The notes under the pieces: model-generated
Seen by the model: only the letters and a program-made list of their open reading frames with translations
Database searches by the model: none
What the model was told of the DNA's origin: nothing
Made by a program: the position numbers and the translations under genes
Assembly: GCF_025698545.1 (NCBI RefSeq)
Contig: NC_068572.1
Coordinates: forward strand, 3,844,001 to 3,908,000
Length of the DNA: 64,000 bases
Direction: 5' to 3'
Source: Gossypium raimondii
Lineage: Eukaryota; Streptophyta; Magnoliopsida; Malvales; Malvaceae
In this document: positions 10,501-22,873 of the stretch, one piece after another
Position numbering within the stretch: position 1 is the stretch's first letter
How the letters are laid out: every line of letters begins with the position of its first letter

Positions 10501-11595
10501 AATTTATTTAAAACGTGTGTTCAGAAAGTTCTTGTTAATGTAATTTTAAATGTAGTCAGACATGTGAATGAATTATATCTGCAGGTATGTATTAATTAAA
10601 TGAATGAATGGAAATAAGGTAAGTTGTCTATTCGGAATGAAATATCATAAGTGTTTGTAATATTATAAGTTACCAATTTTATTTAGAGATGTAAATTGGC
10701 TTAGTTGATAACTAAGCTACCATAACGAAGGCTTATATATGGATGAATTAAGGTATGTTTAGATTAATAGAAAGGTATATGGAATTGAAAGTGTAACCAA
10801 GAGATGTATAATATCCTTATAAATAATTTAATTGTTCTTTTATTTTATTTGTTAAATTTTATCTATGCTATTGACTTACTAAGCTTTAAAATGCTTACTG
10901 TATGCGTTTGTCTGTTTATTTTGTCTTATAGATTTTGAGGTGGTTACGAGTTCGGGATTGTCAGTAAAGTTTATCACACTATTGGATAATTACGGTATTT
11001 TAAGCTGAAATTTTCTTGAAACTATGGCATGTATAGACTAGTTTGAAATTGTTTCTTTTGAGAGTATATTTGTATTAAAGCCATGCGAATATGGCTTAAT
11101 TAGCTTGCTCTACTCGATTTTGGATTGGATTAAAGACCATGCACATTTTGGTTTTGGTTTGACATTATAGGAAAATTGTAAGGTAAATAAATGTTGTGTG
11201 TGTGGTTTATTCGAACTAGGTATGAGCTTAATATATATATAACATGGTTATAGGTGAAAGTATACATTATTTTAGAGAGGAATTTGGTCTTGAATGCTAA
11301 TGAAAAGTTAAACTTGAGAAGTTGGATTCTATATGCAAGTATATATGTTAAAATGGGGTATGAAATGCATTTTTATAAGGTGATGAAATAAAAACTTTGT
11401 TAAATGATATTTGTATAGATAATTACGTGTGTGCATATATATGGTTTTAGTATATATATACATATATATACTTGATAATTAAAGTTGGCCTTGAAGTTTA
11501 TAATATTTTGGAATAAGGCGATGGTTGAATATGCATGTTCGGCTTGGTCATAGTAAATATTAAGTAAAATGTTTCACATTTTAATTTAGCATCCA

Positions 11596-11597
<2 letters not shown>

Positions 11598-11641
<44 letters not shown>
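11598..11641. repeat. (AT)n microsatellite
   Basis: About 22 AT dinucleotides followed by TGTATGTATG. Confidence 0.95.
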
Positions 11642-11653
<12 letters not shown>

Positions 11654-14600
11654 AATGGTGATTTATCAAAATGTTTGACATTAATGATGGGGTGGTTGTT
11701 GTTAAATAATGAACTTTGCTTAAAAGTATATTTGACTTGTTAAATATATAATATGAGAATAATAAAGTTGAAAGTATATATGCAGTTAGTGAGTAGAGAA
11801 TATTAAATTATTGAGTTATAAATTTATGCAAAGGTTGAATAAAAAAATGCTATGTCTTGGACTCAGATTAGTAAATATTATATATATATTTGTATATATA
11901 TATTCATATAGAATGTCTTGAAATTTGTTTGATTCAAGTATATAGGTGATAAGAAACATAATTATGTATATAAGATTTGCAAAATTGACACGGATATATA
12001 TATGTATAAATTGCTATATGAAACTTAAGTTTTTCATTAAATGAGTATATATATAATATTTATATTCGAGTATACCTTTGATTAAATTTGGTTACGTTGA
12101 TAAGGAATGGAACTATGTAATAATTTGAATTGTCTAGTAAGTATATTTAGCATTGTTCTTGCGTGTTTAAGATTGTTCAATAATTGTCTATAATCATGTT
12201 AAGTTCAGTAATGCCTTGTAACCCTAATCTGGAGACGGACACGGGTTAGGGGTGTTACAAATCCGGCCAACGCCGCCGTCGCGCCGGCCACCATACACGG
12301 TGGCCGAAAAAATAAAAAAGGTATATTTTTTATTATTTTTTATATGTTATGTATATATTTATATTATGTATATTATTAAAAATCAAAAGTAGAAAAACGA
12401 ATAAATAAATAAAGTTAGAAACTAGGAAAACCTTTGTGTTTCTTTGCTCTTTATTTTTTCTTGGATCCTTTTTATTTCCGAAAGAAACCTCAAAAAACTC
12501 CTCTCCTTTTACAGCAGGTTCGGTTTTTAGCTGAAAGAAAAGAAAAAAAAATCCCTCTTTACAATTTGTTTTCTTAAGCTTTTATAGCCATTTTTACAAG
12601 ATTCAAATCTATTCTTGTCATTTCTCTGCAGGCAAGTGGACGACGACGGTGGCAGAGAGTAGGTGGCGGTGGCAGGAGTTGGTGGCTGCTAAAGCGGCGG
12701 GGTGGTTGACCAGCAGGCCCTAGGTGCGACGCACCTAGGGTTAGGGATTGTTGTTTTCTGCTATTGGGTGTTGGGCTAGGGTTTTTGAATATTGGGCTAT
12801 AGGTTTTGGGCTTGTTTTATTATTTTGATGGTATGGGCCTGCTGATTTGTAATTTGGACTGTTTATTGATTTTTGGTTTGGTCTTGGTCTGCTTTGAGTG
12901 TACTGGGCCCGGGCAAAATTGGGCCTGTACACAACTTAAATCTCAATCTTACCAATGATGCAGCAACCCTTTGTCATGGTTGAAAATTGAAATTATAAAA
13001 TCAGAAGTTTAGATGGAGTGATTGAATTATTTCAAAAAATTTTAAAAATATAAATTCATAAAAATTCATAAAAATTAAAAATTAAAAAAAACATAATGAA
13101 AAATCCTAAATTCTTTTTTGGCATAATGCCAAAATAGACCCTAACATTTGAATGTTTGGTCACTATGGCCCTTTATGTTTTTTTTGAGCACTTTAACACC
13201 TAACCTTTTTTTTGGTCAAATTGATCTATTTTTAATAGACATGATGACGTGGCCTTTAGTTGACTAAAAGTCAACATTAACCGCTGACATGGTGCTCCAA
13301 ATGTCATTAAATGCTGGCGTGTCACTATTTTGTTAGCAAATTATTTTAAAATTATTAAAATAATAATAATAAAATCCTAATTTCTTCTCCCCCAACTCTC
13401 TGTTTCTTTCCTACATTTCTAGTTTCCTATCACATTTCAATCAAAAAAATCTCACCATCTTTCTTCTTCAATAAAAAATCCCACAAAATATTTTGAAAAT
13501 AAAAATCTATAATGGAAGAACAAAGATATGGGGAATATTAAGAAGGCTACTGAAGAAAGAATCATGGAGGTGGAAGTACGTTTTAGGGTCAACTTTCAAG
13601 TGAAAGTGTAACCCCCTTAACCCTAAACCGTCGCCGAAACAGGGTTACGGAGCATTACCGGATATATCGGATAACTTATAACTAGTTCACAAATAAATAG
13701 CATATATAGCATACTTGTATCAAATATGTCATATTAGTTCCATTTCATACTTATAACCAATTTAAACATCATTCTACAACCACAAGCACAAAACTCTTAT
13801 ACTTAAACCTATACATCACTTAGGTACATGCCACGTTATCAAAAGAAAGGTACATCACTAAAATTTCTCTGAGGTCGAGATTGCTCTGGATGCTGGACCA
13901 AACACTGGTTTTCTACTAACCTGCTCATGGAAACAACCGTACGCTGAGTATGGGAATACTCAGTGGTATTACCATAATTCAAATTTATAACATTCATCGG
14001 TAAATTATATACATTCAATTTATACCTACAGTTATTCATTAATTATCTCATACTTTAAATCAACTTGATCATTAATAACAATAAGCAATATTTCAATCTT
14101 ATATTTAATTGTATTCATACCTTATTTCACTATCTAAATTTTATTGGATTTTTCAACATCTCATTCTAATAACTCATTCCAATTCATGCAAATTCAATCA
14201 ATTTATCAACTCATTCATTATCATTTCTATTGATATTCAATTTATACTTTAAATCTTTTAATAATCAAATTAAACATTTAGACCAATATGTTTCAATAAT
14301 AATAATAACTAATTTTATAAAATTGTATTCAAATTAACTCATACACTATTTCTTAATTCAATTTATACGATTAATCTTTCAATAAACATTTAATACATAA
14401 AATCAACTTGTTTCAACAACAACAACAATAATAACTATCTTTTAATTCGATTCGTTCATTTGTAATCAATTTACACTTATAATCTTTTAACACTCAATTT
14501 ATACATTAAATCCATAAATAAATTTCAAGAACTTGTATTCGATTAAATTCACATATTATTTCACTATTTCAAATCATTTTATTTTCACTTCTCATTTCTC

Positions 14601-14863
14601 AACAATATCTATTTCAATTTGCTTTTCTTCACTTAGATTTTTACATCATCTCATACTACCAAAACCATTTCATGAACTATACCATTATCTATTTCTTGAA
14701 CCCATGGTTCATACATTTCATTTCCATATCTCAATTTAATATCTTATTTCAATTCATATTCAAGATCATTCAATAAAATTATATTATCCTTATTATTCAT
14801 TTACCCCTATTAACTTGACTCGGACTTTGCCAGATACACGGATCCAACCAAACACACCAGAAT

Positions 14864-14980
14864 GGCACCCAGTGTCTCATCGGATAATTCGAAGCAATAG
14901 TTGACACCCAGTGTCTCATCGGCAAAGCCGAAGAAATATAGTGACACCCAGTGTCTCATCGACTCGAGGTCGAAGTATCC
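14864..14980 (-). repeat. Tandem array of ~39-40 bp units with hairpins
   Basis: CACCCAGTGTCTCATCG occurs three times at 39-40 bp spacing (about 14866, 14905 and 14945). Each full unit contains GACAC-CCA-GTGTC and is followed by a second stem: TCGGA-TAA-TTCGA (14880-14892), TCGGC-AAA-GCCGA (14919-14931) and TCGAC-TCGAG-GTCGA (14959-14973). The second stem changes on both sides while still pairing. Confidence 0.8.
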
Positions 14981-16184
14981 CTGAACTCTTCCAATCCTAT
15001 GGCATGCCAACTATATCCGACTCAGCCCAACTAGTTAATAGGGTATTCAAATAATTTTTTTTTCTATTTCAAATTCACTTTCGATTCAATCACAATTCAT
15101 TTCAAATTCACTTTTCACTTACTAATCAATATACAATTCAATACCAATACATTTTTCCACTTTCCAATCAATGTACCATCAAATGCTCATATATATTCAT
15201 ACTTCATTTCAATTTCATTCAATTCAGAATTTCTCATGTTCACAATTCAAATCAATTTCTCAATCTAATATGTGTTTCAGTACCACATTCATTCTTTTAG
15301 TTCAAATCATATCACTAGTAATTTCCATTCAATTCACATATAATTCAATATCATTTAATTCAATATCGATATTCATCTTATTTTTATTTACTAAACATAT
15401 TATTCAAAATTCAACAATTGCTATTAATAAATTCAATACCAATACATATTTTTCATTCAATTCAATCATGATACTTACCTCAATTTGCTTATCATGTATA
15501 TTAATTTAAAATTTAACAATTAATAATTAAATTCGAATTATGGTAATACTAACCGAAATTTTCTCGAATCACCTTGTCCACCTTCTCCTTTCCTTTCTCG
15601 AACAATGACTCTTGCACGACATTAGCTACGTAATTAAACAATTAAAAATCATTAGTACAAAATTTCATCAAAATATTTCCATTTATACCTAAATTTACTT
15701 AAATTCTAATTTAATCTCTTATCAATACTAATTTTATTTTCCCAATCTAACTCCATATTCTCTATTAATTCTTACTATAAACTCATTTTAACTCTTCAAT
15801 TTCACCATAAATCCCTAATTTCAAAATTCTTTCAATTTAGTCCCTACTATTCAAAACTTATGTTTTATTTTATAAATCAACCCTTTACTAACTTCTAACT
15901 TGAAATTCAATCAATTTAACCCTAATTCATCAATTAATTCAACATAACTCATGTCTAAAAATCTACTATCTTTCAAAATTTCAACACATACTTAATAGTA
16001 TTTTGCTCTAATTTCATAAAACTCAAAATTACAAGAAAAGGAGTTAAATTAACTTACCAAATTAACTTTGAACCTTGAAACCCTAAATTTTCCTTCTTTC
16101 CTTCCCTTTCTTTTTTTTTCCTTCCTCCCTGTTTTCGTTTTGCTATTGTGTTTCTATTCTCTTTTCTATCTTTTAATTCTTTTG

Positions 16185-16340
16185 TTTTATATATATAATA
16201 ATATAATATTATAATAATATAATTAATATTATAATAATATAATTAATATAATATTATAATATTATAATTAATATTGTAATATTATAATATTATAATTAAT
16301 ATTATAATAATATAATTAATATAATAATTATTTATTAAGT
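16185..16340. repeat. AT-only short tandem repeat (ATTATAATATTATAAT type)
   Basis: About 150 bp of ATAATATTATAATTAAT permutations inside the minus-strand LTR. Low complexity, noncoding. Confidence 0.85.
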
Positions 16341-17770
16341 AAATAAATATAATATATATTAACTAAAATATCTCAGATATTTCTTTGGTTGTGCCGCCTC
16401 AATTTAGGCTGATGGCATAATTGCCTATTTAGTCCTTTTAACTTTTCTTTAATCTATAATTAAACTTTTATCTCTATTACAATTTAATTCTTTTCATAAT
16501 TAGCCTCAATTTAGACAAATTCACTTAATTAAAACCTAATTAACTACATTAACTAACTTCATAAATATTTATCATAAATATTTATGAGTCCAATTACCGA
16601 AATGGAGTCTCGGAATATTTTTTCAATTTTATCATTTTTAATCAATTAACCATCGAACATTAAAATTTCTTAACGAAACTTTAATACTACCCTAATGACA
16701 CTCCGTAAATATTTATAAAAATATTTACGGCTTAGTTTATAATATCGAGGTCTCGATACCTCGTTTTCGACCCAATTTATCTAATAAATTTTTTTTAAAT
16801 CACAAAATTTACTAATTTTAGAAATATTTCTAAAATCACACTTAACTTATAATTATTAATTAATAAAATTTCTAAATTTTTCATCGGATTTAGTGATCTC
16901 AAATAACGGTTCTAACATTACTGAAAATTGGGCTGTGGGCTGTTACAGAAAGAGACTAAACATTCATCACTTTTCTTTCATTGACGATTTGCTTTTCAAA
17001 ATCGCTTTGAAATTCAAAATCGCTTCCATTTTCGAAGCAATTTTCTTGGTTTCTACTATTTGTTTCTTCTATCTTTGTTGTATATATATTTATCTGTGGG
17101 TTCCTTTTTGGCATTTTCTTTTGGGTTTAGATACGAGAGAATAAAGATTTAATATCAATGGCTTTTACAATAAGAAGGAAGAAAAAAAGTTTCATTCTTT
17201 GTGTTTTAGATTGTTGGGTTTAGGTTTGAGTTTTTAAGATGAGAATGGGGATGATATGGGTTTGGGTTTTAGACCATCGATCTAACTTTTTCGAATGGAG
17301 TACTAGCTCACGAGAGTAGCTCCGTCGAGGTTTGAAAGCTTCACAATGGAGACGACTACGAAGATGAACAATGGAGAAGAAGAAACAACGGTGATGATGA
17401 TGATTTTAAAATAATTTTAGTAATTTTAAGAACAGGTTTCAAAAACCCAGAAAGTGATTAAGGAGGCTTTTCAATGGAACAGGGATAATAATGATGAGGA
17501 ACGATGGTGATGATGATGATGATTTTAAAATCATTTGCTGACGTGATATATAAAATAAAATAGTGCCACGTCAGCATTTAATTACATTTGGACCGCCATA
17601 TCAGCAGTTAATGTTGATAGTTAGTCAATTAATGACCACATCAGCATCTCTGTTAAAAATAGATCAATTTGACCCCAAAAAAAGCTAAGTGTTAAAGTGC
17701 TCTCTATAAAATGCATAAAAGGTCAAAGTGACCAGACAGCACGTTAGGAGCCATTTTTGACATTATACCC

Positions 17771-18855
17771 TTTTTTTTCTTTTATATAATTGGGAGAGGA
17801 AGATGAGTTATCAACCCAAGCTCACATACCCTCTCAATGTACTAACTTCTTTTATTAAATTAATTCAAATTTAATTAAAAAACAATAAATATAGTCTTAG
17901 TGGGTTTTAACCAGTTTTAAAGGTTAAAATATATTGTTAGGTCCTATATTTTGACAAAATTTGAAATTTAATTCATATACTTAAAAGTTAAAAATTAAGT
18001 CCTATTTTTTTATTTAAAAATTTCAATTTAGTCATTAAAATCGTAAGTATTTTCTATCAAATTTAATCAACTTGAAATTTTTAGCTATTGATTTTTAATA
18101 ATTCTATAAATTCTTTAATTTTTTAATAATGCCCCTAATTTTTTATTTTAATTTCTTGATTTTTTTAATACCCTTAATTAATAACATTCAGGGGTTGGAC
18201 TCACTAACTTTTTTAATAATATTTTTCACTGAATTTTTTTATGAATAGAATACCAGCTGGTGCATTTATCTCTATCTTCAATAAGGCCGCAGTCACCATT
18301 GGATCGGACAAGATCTTGATTAGGGCCTCAAATATCAAAGGTGTTATTCTTTGGGCTCTTTTTTTCAATTCGGTATCTAAATTTGATCTCAAAGTTCAAT
18401 TTAGTACCTAAGTTACTTGGCTTTATATTTCAATTTGCTTCAAATAAGTAATTTATTGTAAGCTACTAATCTCGATAGTCAACGTCATAAATTGGAATCT
18501 CCTTGCGAGTTAGAAATACCTATAAAGTTAGGACTTCGCAAGCTCATGATCTCGTGAAGTCAAGACCCTGTGAGCTCATATCATGGGGTCACATCTTAAC
18601 ATGGATAGAATAAATGCCATCCATTTATTACTTATATTTGTTATCTTGACATGACATTCCATCTAGGCCTTTAGCGTAGCTGTTTACAGTCGTTGGCTTT
18701 CAGTAGAGCATGGAGATAAAATTCTCATTTCAAGACAATTCATTCGATTGTAGGAAGACCGGATTGACTACTTGACAAACAACACTTCTAAAACTTCTCC
18801 CAAAAGAACTGGTCTTCCTCAACACTCCTCAAACAAACACGCAAAAAAAATTAAA
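17771..18855. other. No gene seen
   Basis: AT-rich sequence with TTTAGTCC-type blocks that suggest old MITE or LTR debris. There is no coding frame or RNA gene I recognise. Confidence 0.4.
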
Positions 18856-19613
18856 GGGTAAACTACCAAAATAGTCACTTTTGTTTGGCTCAGGTTACAT
18901 TTTAGTCACTTATGTTTGAAATATTACGTTTTAGTCACTTATGTTATCACGTTGTAACATTTTAGTCACTGAGCCGTTAGTTTACATTATGATTATGTGA
19001 TAAATTGATGTGGCACGTTAAATCATCATGTCAAACAAAAATTCTAGGTTAATTTATACAATCGGTCCCCATATTTTTTCGTTTGGAGCAATTTAATTTT
19101 TTTTCTTTTATGTTTTTTTAACTTTCTTTCTTTTCCATTCTCTTATGCTTCTCACTTTGTTTTTCTCCCTTCTCCATTTCTTTCAACGTAGTTTTTCTAT
19201 GTTTTATTTTTTAGAACAATTTAATTTTTTTCGAGTGAGGCGAGCTTGTGGGCTAGTTACAAATGGAAAGCATAGAAAAACTATGTTAAAAGAAATGAAG
19301 AAGGGAGGAAAATAGAGGGAGAAGCATAAGAGAATGGAAAAAAAAAGTTAGAAGAACATAAAAGAAAATTTTTAAATTGTTGAAAATGAAAAAATATAGG
19401 GACCAATTGTAGAATTTAACCTAAAATTTTCGTTTGAAATGATGATTTAACATGCCACATCAACTTACCGTTACACCATTGTCGACAATTAACGACTCAG
19501 TGACTAAAATGTTACAACACGATAACGTAAGTGACTAAAACGTAACATTTCAAACATAAGTGACTAAAATGTAACCTAAGGCAAACAAAAGTGACTATTT
19601 TGATAGTTTACCC
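18856..19613. mobile_element. Mutator-type MITE, almost entirely one long hairpin, exact 9 bp TSD
   Basis: The ends are GGGTAAACTACCAAAATAGTCAC and its inverted copy ending GTTTACCC. AAAATTAAA is duplicated exactly at 18847-18855 and 19614-19622. The inverted match continues past the terminal 190 bp: the left arm reaches about 19203 and the right arm begins about 19268, so both arms are about 345 bp around a 65 bp loop. A second family member is at 26705-27086. Confidence 0.93.
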
Positions 19614-19970
19614 AAAATTAAACAACTAATTTAAACATAGGGAATATTGTAACACGGAATTATACTACATATGTTAAATTACACATTTTTAGTACATATA
19701 TTGTTCATTCGAGTTAACTTTAAGGACTAAATGTGACATTCACCATTTATATAACTAATATACAAATTTTATTATTACAAAAGTTAGGGTCCGTTTGTTT
19801 GGTGTAAAATGTTTTCCGGAAAACATTTTCCGAAATTTCCGGTGTTTGTTTTGTGTAAAATGAATTCCCATATGAAAACATTTTACAAACACAGGTAAAA
19901 TCAAAAGCAGATTTTGGAAATTGTCTTACCGATTTCTAATCTGTAAGACATTTTCCCTCTTCTCTTCTAA

Positions 19971-20571
19971 GGGTCTGTTTGATTGACGGAATTGATTTTC
20001 CGGAAAATCATTTCCAACTTTTCCAGCGTTTGATTGGAGGAAAATATTTTCCATTTGGAAAATGAACTCCAAAACAAGGGAAAATGGGTTACATTTAGGA
20101 AAATGTCTTACCCTTTCAATTTCGTAAGACATTTTCCGTGCTCTCCTCTCTATCGCCTCCTTCATTCCTTCCTTCATTTCAGGTAGAAAATTACTTACAT
20201 TTATCGATTTTCCAAGAACTTGTTTTTAATTATTCAATACTTATTTTTTAACACAATTACAAATAATTTATTTGATATTAGTTTTTCAATTTATAACGAT
20301 TAATATTGTAGCTTAATAATTGAGTATTATTATAAATAAATCAATGCAATATATGTAAAAATAATTTAAAATATAAAAATTTATTAATATATATTAATAT
20401 ATGTAAAACAACTTTTCCGAAAAATATTTTCAAAAAATGCCAAGCGAGAAAATATTTTACATGATTCAATCAAACACCGTAAAATATTTTCCATAAATCA
20501 TTTTACGAAAAGTAAAACATTTTCCGTAAATCATTTTACGGAAAATATTTTCTTGGCAATCAAACAGACCC
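19971..20571. mobile_element. PIF/Harbinger-type MITE nested in the larger one
   Basis: Inverted ends GGGTCTGTTTGATTG...CAATCAAACAGACCC are flanked by TAA at 19968-19970 and 20572-20574. It is related in sequence to the host element's ends but distinct (GTCTG for GTCCG). It sits about 180 bp inside the left end of the larger element, so it inserted later. Confidence 0.85.
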
Positions 20572-21009
20572 TAAGTAGTGGTTCTCCCTCTTCCTCCGAC
20601 TCCTCATCTCCGTTCATTGGCCTCACCGCACCATCTTTGCATCGTCGTCTCTGTCGGTCGACCATCGGCCTTGCCTCTGTATTCTGAAGAAACCCTAAAA
20701 CATTAGGGTCCACAGTCGAGAAAAATTCATCTCTGATCTCCTCGAGGTATCTACATATTTCTCTAATGTCTCATCTCTGATCGATTACTCTTATGTTTTC
20801 CTTCCTTTTCTCTCTAATTTTTGTTTCATGTAATACAGAAATTTTTTTAAATAATAAAAAAGAAAAATCGAAGCCCTTCGTTTTTCAACTTTGTCTTACC
20901 CGATCAATTTGAGCTACAGTTTTGTGTTATGATATGGATATTGAGTGTTGGGTTTAAATGATTGCTTAATCTTAGCTTGGACTCACACTAACTTTAGACT
21001 CATCTGTTA

Positions 21010-21885
21010 GTATTTTCTGGTTTACTGGTTTCAGGTAAAGCATGGTTGTCTAGTAAACAAGAATTATGATGCTTATAGGTATATTTAACTTGTGCATCAG
21101 TGACTGTAACTTCTACAGATTTCTTGCCTTCACCTTGACTGAGTAGCTACAATGGAATCTAAAAATCAGTATATGTATTGTGCTCCCAGGATTCTGGTTT
21201 GCTAGTAGTCCTTTTTTATCCATTAACTCCAAAATTCTAGTGATATGTTCTTGATTTTCCACAAAGTTAGCATATTTCTGGTTGTTAGATTCCTTAAATG
21301 TGTCCAGTTGAATCTAGAATGGGTATTGAGTCTAGTTCCTTCTGCCATTTCTTTGTATTTCTTGTGCTTTTCCAGCATCTATGGCTGAATCTTGACTAGC
21401 TCTAAAACCAAATTTTTACTTAATCAAGAATTGAGAAGAGAGGCCAGAGAAGAAAAAGGAATTTGAGTCTGTTCAGTCATAATCTCTTAATACAGAAACT
21501 ATACATATATAATATCTAACAATAATCCCTTGCTAATAGTTGCCTGATTTCTGATTTTGCTTGATGAGCTTGCCTGCACAATTTTGCCACAAGTATTTGA
21601 CTTTGTTGAGTTGGCATTTGTTGCAAGGTTAATAGTGTGCTTCAGAAATTGTCCTTCAATGCTATGTTTATACATTAGGGATCTGCTAGTTTTTCTATGT
21701 ACGTCCTCTGTCCTAGCAATAGAATTGCTCTTCCTTCTTAGAGAGTTAAGAGCAGGTGATTTACATGTGATGAAGGACAAGATCATGCTAGTTCTATTGG
21801 AAGTGTCAATAAAAGTTTGGATATCTGTTGTTGGCATTTTGTACAAGGATATGTTGGTCATTTCTTTTACTTCAATACTTTAACA
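21010..21885 (-). mobile_element. Copia-type 5' LTR plus primer-site and gag-start remnant
   Basis: On the minus strand TGTTAAAGTATTGAAG starts at 21885 and runs about 470 bp. It is followed near 21400-21412 by TGGTTTTAGAGC, which resembles the initiator-Met primer site TGGTATCAGAGC. A leader reading TTCAGCCATAGATGC comes next, where Copia gag usually begins. The downstream part (21010-21390) has no intact frame. There is no 3' LTR, so this is a truncated remnant inside the Harbinger-type element. Moderate confidence, from the order of parts. Confidence 0.5.
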
Positions 21886-22150
21886 TTTGATCCTGCATTT
21901 TCTCATATTAAGGGGATAATGATGTGGAATTTATCATGCTTATTGAAGGATTATATTTTGGACATGTTTCATTAGTTTCATATTATGTTTTATTGGGTTC
22001 AATTGTAAATTTCAGTATCGAGGAAACTTTTTGTCATTTTTGATTGAGTGAAATTTGAGTTTCAACTGTTGTTTCAGTAGAAAATTTTCAAATTTTTTTA
22101 TGCCCTTTTGTTTTCCTTGGATAACTAAGAAATCACCCAAATAAATGTTT

Positions 22151-22341
22151 TGAATAAGATGTTTTGTAATGTCATGGAACTACTACTAGGATTATGTTGA
22201 ACTTGAACATGTAGCAAAACTGGAAACTTCTTACATAGGTCGGCTTCTAGCAGTACTTTGTGATAAACCATTTGCAGAGTCTCATTGTATTTTATTACAT
22301 ACATCTGAATAAGATGTTTTGTAATGTCATGGAACTACTAC
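22151..22341 (+). repeat. 36 bp direct repeat 155 bp apart
   Basis: The 36 bases at 22151-22186 recur at 22306-22341 (TGAATAAGATGTTTTGTAAT followed by GTCATGGAACTACTAC). They lie in intron-like sequence before the captured exons. Confidence 0.9.
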
Positions 22342-22533
22342 AAAAATGTCTTGGTTCTTCTTGAGCAAGTATAAAATTTTAATTGTTCTTTCATGCTTGT
22401 AATCAGGTACTTGAATTTGCAATTACTTTTGTGATAAAATCATCAATGTTCCATCGTGTAAAATGAATTTGCAATTCTATACTTTTGGTTTTTTAATTTG
22501 TGATACTAGGAGTGATTTTTTTTAAATTTGTAG

Positions 22534-22873
22534 AGAGTTAAGGCATTGCATATTCGGGACATGGATGTTGTAGTTGAGCCCGGAATTTGATGGATGGAAC
22601 TTAATGAATACTTGGAGCCTTATGGTTTATTTTTCCCTCTTGATCCAGGTCAGTTTGTTAGAGTTATCCTTGCAACATATCATTTTCTTAATGAAAAATA
22701 ACTTATTGCAACATTCAGCTACACTCCTTGATGAAAGGACCATATATATATATATATATATTATATTATTTATTGGCTTGAGTGTAACATTATCATCTTA
22801 AACCATGTTGACCTGCAGGGCCTGGTGCAACAATAGGAGGCATGTGCGCAACACGCTGCTCTGGATCTTTAGC
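22534..22873 (+). pseudogene. Captured D-lactate dehydrogenase (cytochrome, FAD-linked) gene fragment, two exons
   Basis: D-lactate dehydrogenase (DLD) is a mitochondrial FAD enzyme that oxidises D-lactate and passes electrons to cytochrome c. Exon A (22534-22648) follows a 3' splice site TTTGTAG and encodes RVKALHIRDMDVVVEPGI, a TGA stop (22588-22590), then WMELNEYLEPYGLFFPLDPG. Intron GT...AG is 22649-22818. Exon B (22819-22873) continues in phase as PGATIGGMCATRCSGSLA, the glycine-rich FAD-contacting loop of the FAD_binding_4 domain. Homology stops after this, and a TAG follows at 22881. Only about 56 codons of a protein of more than 500 residues remain. The intact splice sites show a genomic (not cDNA) capture. 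The stop codon and truncation mean no enzyme can be made. The match is from memory of the family's conserved motif. Confidence 0.75.
22742..22760. repeat. (AT)n microsatellite in the captured intron
   Basis: Short AT run within the D-lactate dehydrogenase fragment's intron. Confidence 0.85.

Larger units (their letters stand above)
9523..10931 (+). other. Intron-like segment inside the LTR
   Basis: The 5' site is AAG|GTAAGTC at 9522/9523 and the 3' site is TTGTCTTATAG|ATTTTG at 10931/10932, preceded by a T-rich tract. The duplicate at 9300-9442 lacks exactly this segment. The LTR at 48078-50737 has a segment with the same kind of sites at the same relative place (49090-49842). It contains the 40 bp array. 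Confidence 0.7.
8818..12259 (+). mobile_element. Solo LTR (3.4 kb, TGTAACA...TGTTACA family) with AATCC TSD
   Basis: The element starts TGTAACAGCCCGATTTTGACC and ends GGGTTAGGGGTGTTACA. AATCC is duplicated exactly at 8813-8817 and 12260-12264, a 5 bp LTR-type target duplication. It has no gag or pol. It contains an intron-like segment (9523-10931), a tandem array (10201-10500) and a partial duplicate that lacks the intron (9300-9442). It is of the large-LTR type known for Tekay/Del gypsy elements; that clade assignment is inference. Shared start and end blocks link it to the elements at 13607, 48078, 50852, 55141 and 58057. Confidence 0.85.
3177..12931 (+). mobile_element. Solo LTR of a gypsy-type family, interrupted by three later insertions
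   Basis: The LTR starts TGTTGACACC at 3177 and ends GGGCCTGTACA at 12931, flanked by TAACT (3172-3176) and CAACT (12932-12936), a 5 bp target duplication with one mismatch. The LTR's own pieces are 3177-3477, 6071-6778, 8048-8817 and 12265-12931, about 2.45 kb in total. That matches the 2.59 kb opposite-strand copy of the same family inside it. The first piece holds a GGGAGTCGCCACC block shared in inverted orientation with 5990-6010. No gag or pol lies between the ends. Family assignment is from memory of cotton repeats; the ends are read directly. Confidence 0.75.
13607..16947 (-). mobile_element. Solo LTR, minus strand, GAAAG TSD
   Basis: It begins TGTAACCCCCTTAACCC (13607) and ends GGGCTGTTACA (16947). 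GAAAG is duplicated exactly at 13602-13606 and 16948-16952. In its own sense it starts TGTAACAGCCC, the same start as the plus-strand LTR at 8818, so it belongs to the same superfamily. Its own-sense donor-like GAG|GTAAGTATC lies near 15480 and an acceptor-like AAATTTTAG near 13858. The hairpin array at 14864-14980 falls between them. There is no gag or pol. Confidence 0.85.
13120..17770. mobile_element. Mutator-like nonautonomous element split by an LTR insertion
   Basis: The left arm from 13120 (GGCATAATGCCAAAATAGACCC) and the right arm ending at 17770 (GACATTATACCC) are inverted copies over about 220 bp. They share a tract that reads as a GTGCTCAAA/AGTGCTCTC block and TTAAAAATAGATCAATTTGACC. 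Removing the LTR (13607-16947 plus its TSD) leaves about 1.3 kb. The flanks are T-rich, so the 9 bp target duplication is only approximate. The interior has a GATGATGATGATTTTAAAAT block twice (about 17390 and 17510) and no transposase frame. Confidence 0.7.

Noticed and set aside
10411..10599. 62-codon open frame through the 40 bp array
   Set aside because: It exists only because the repeat period lacks stops locally; no domain or start context.
15171..15509. 112-codon open frame in the minus-strand LTR
   Set aside because: Low-complexity TTCAAT-rich sequence inside an LTR; Ile/Ser/Phe-rich translation with no motif.
21499..21883. Overlapping open frames of 108-120 codons on both strands
   Set aside because: They lie in the Copia-type LTR remnant and show no protein family features.
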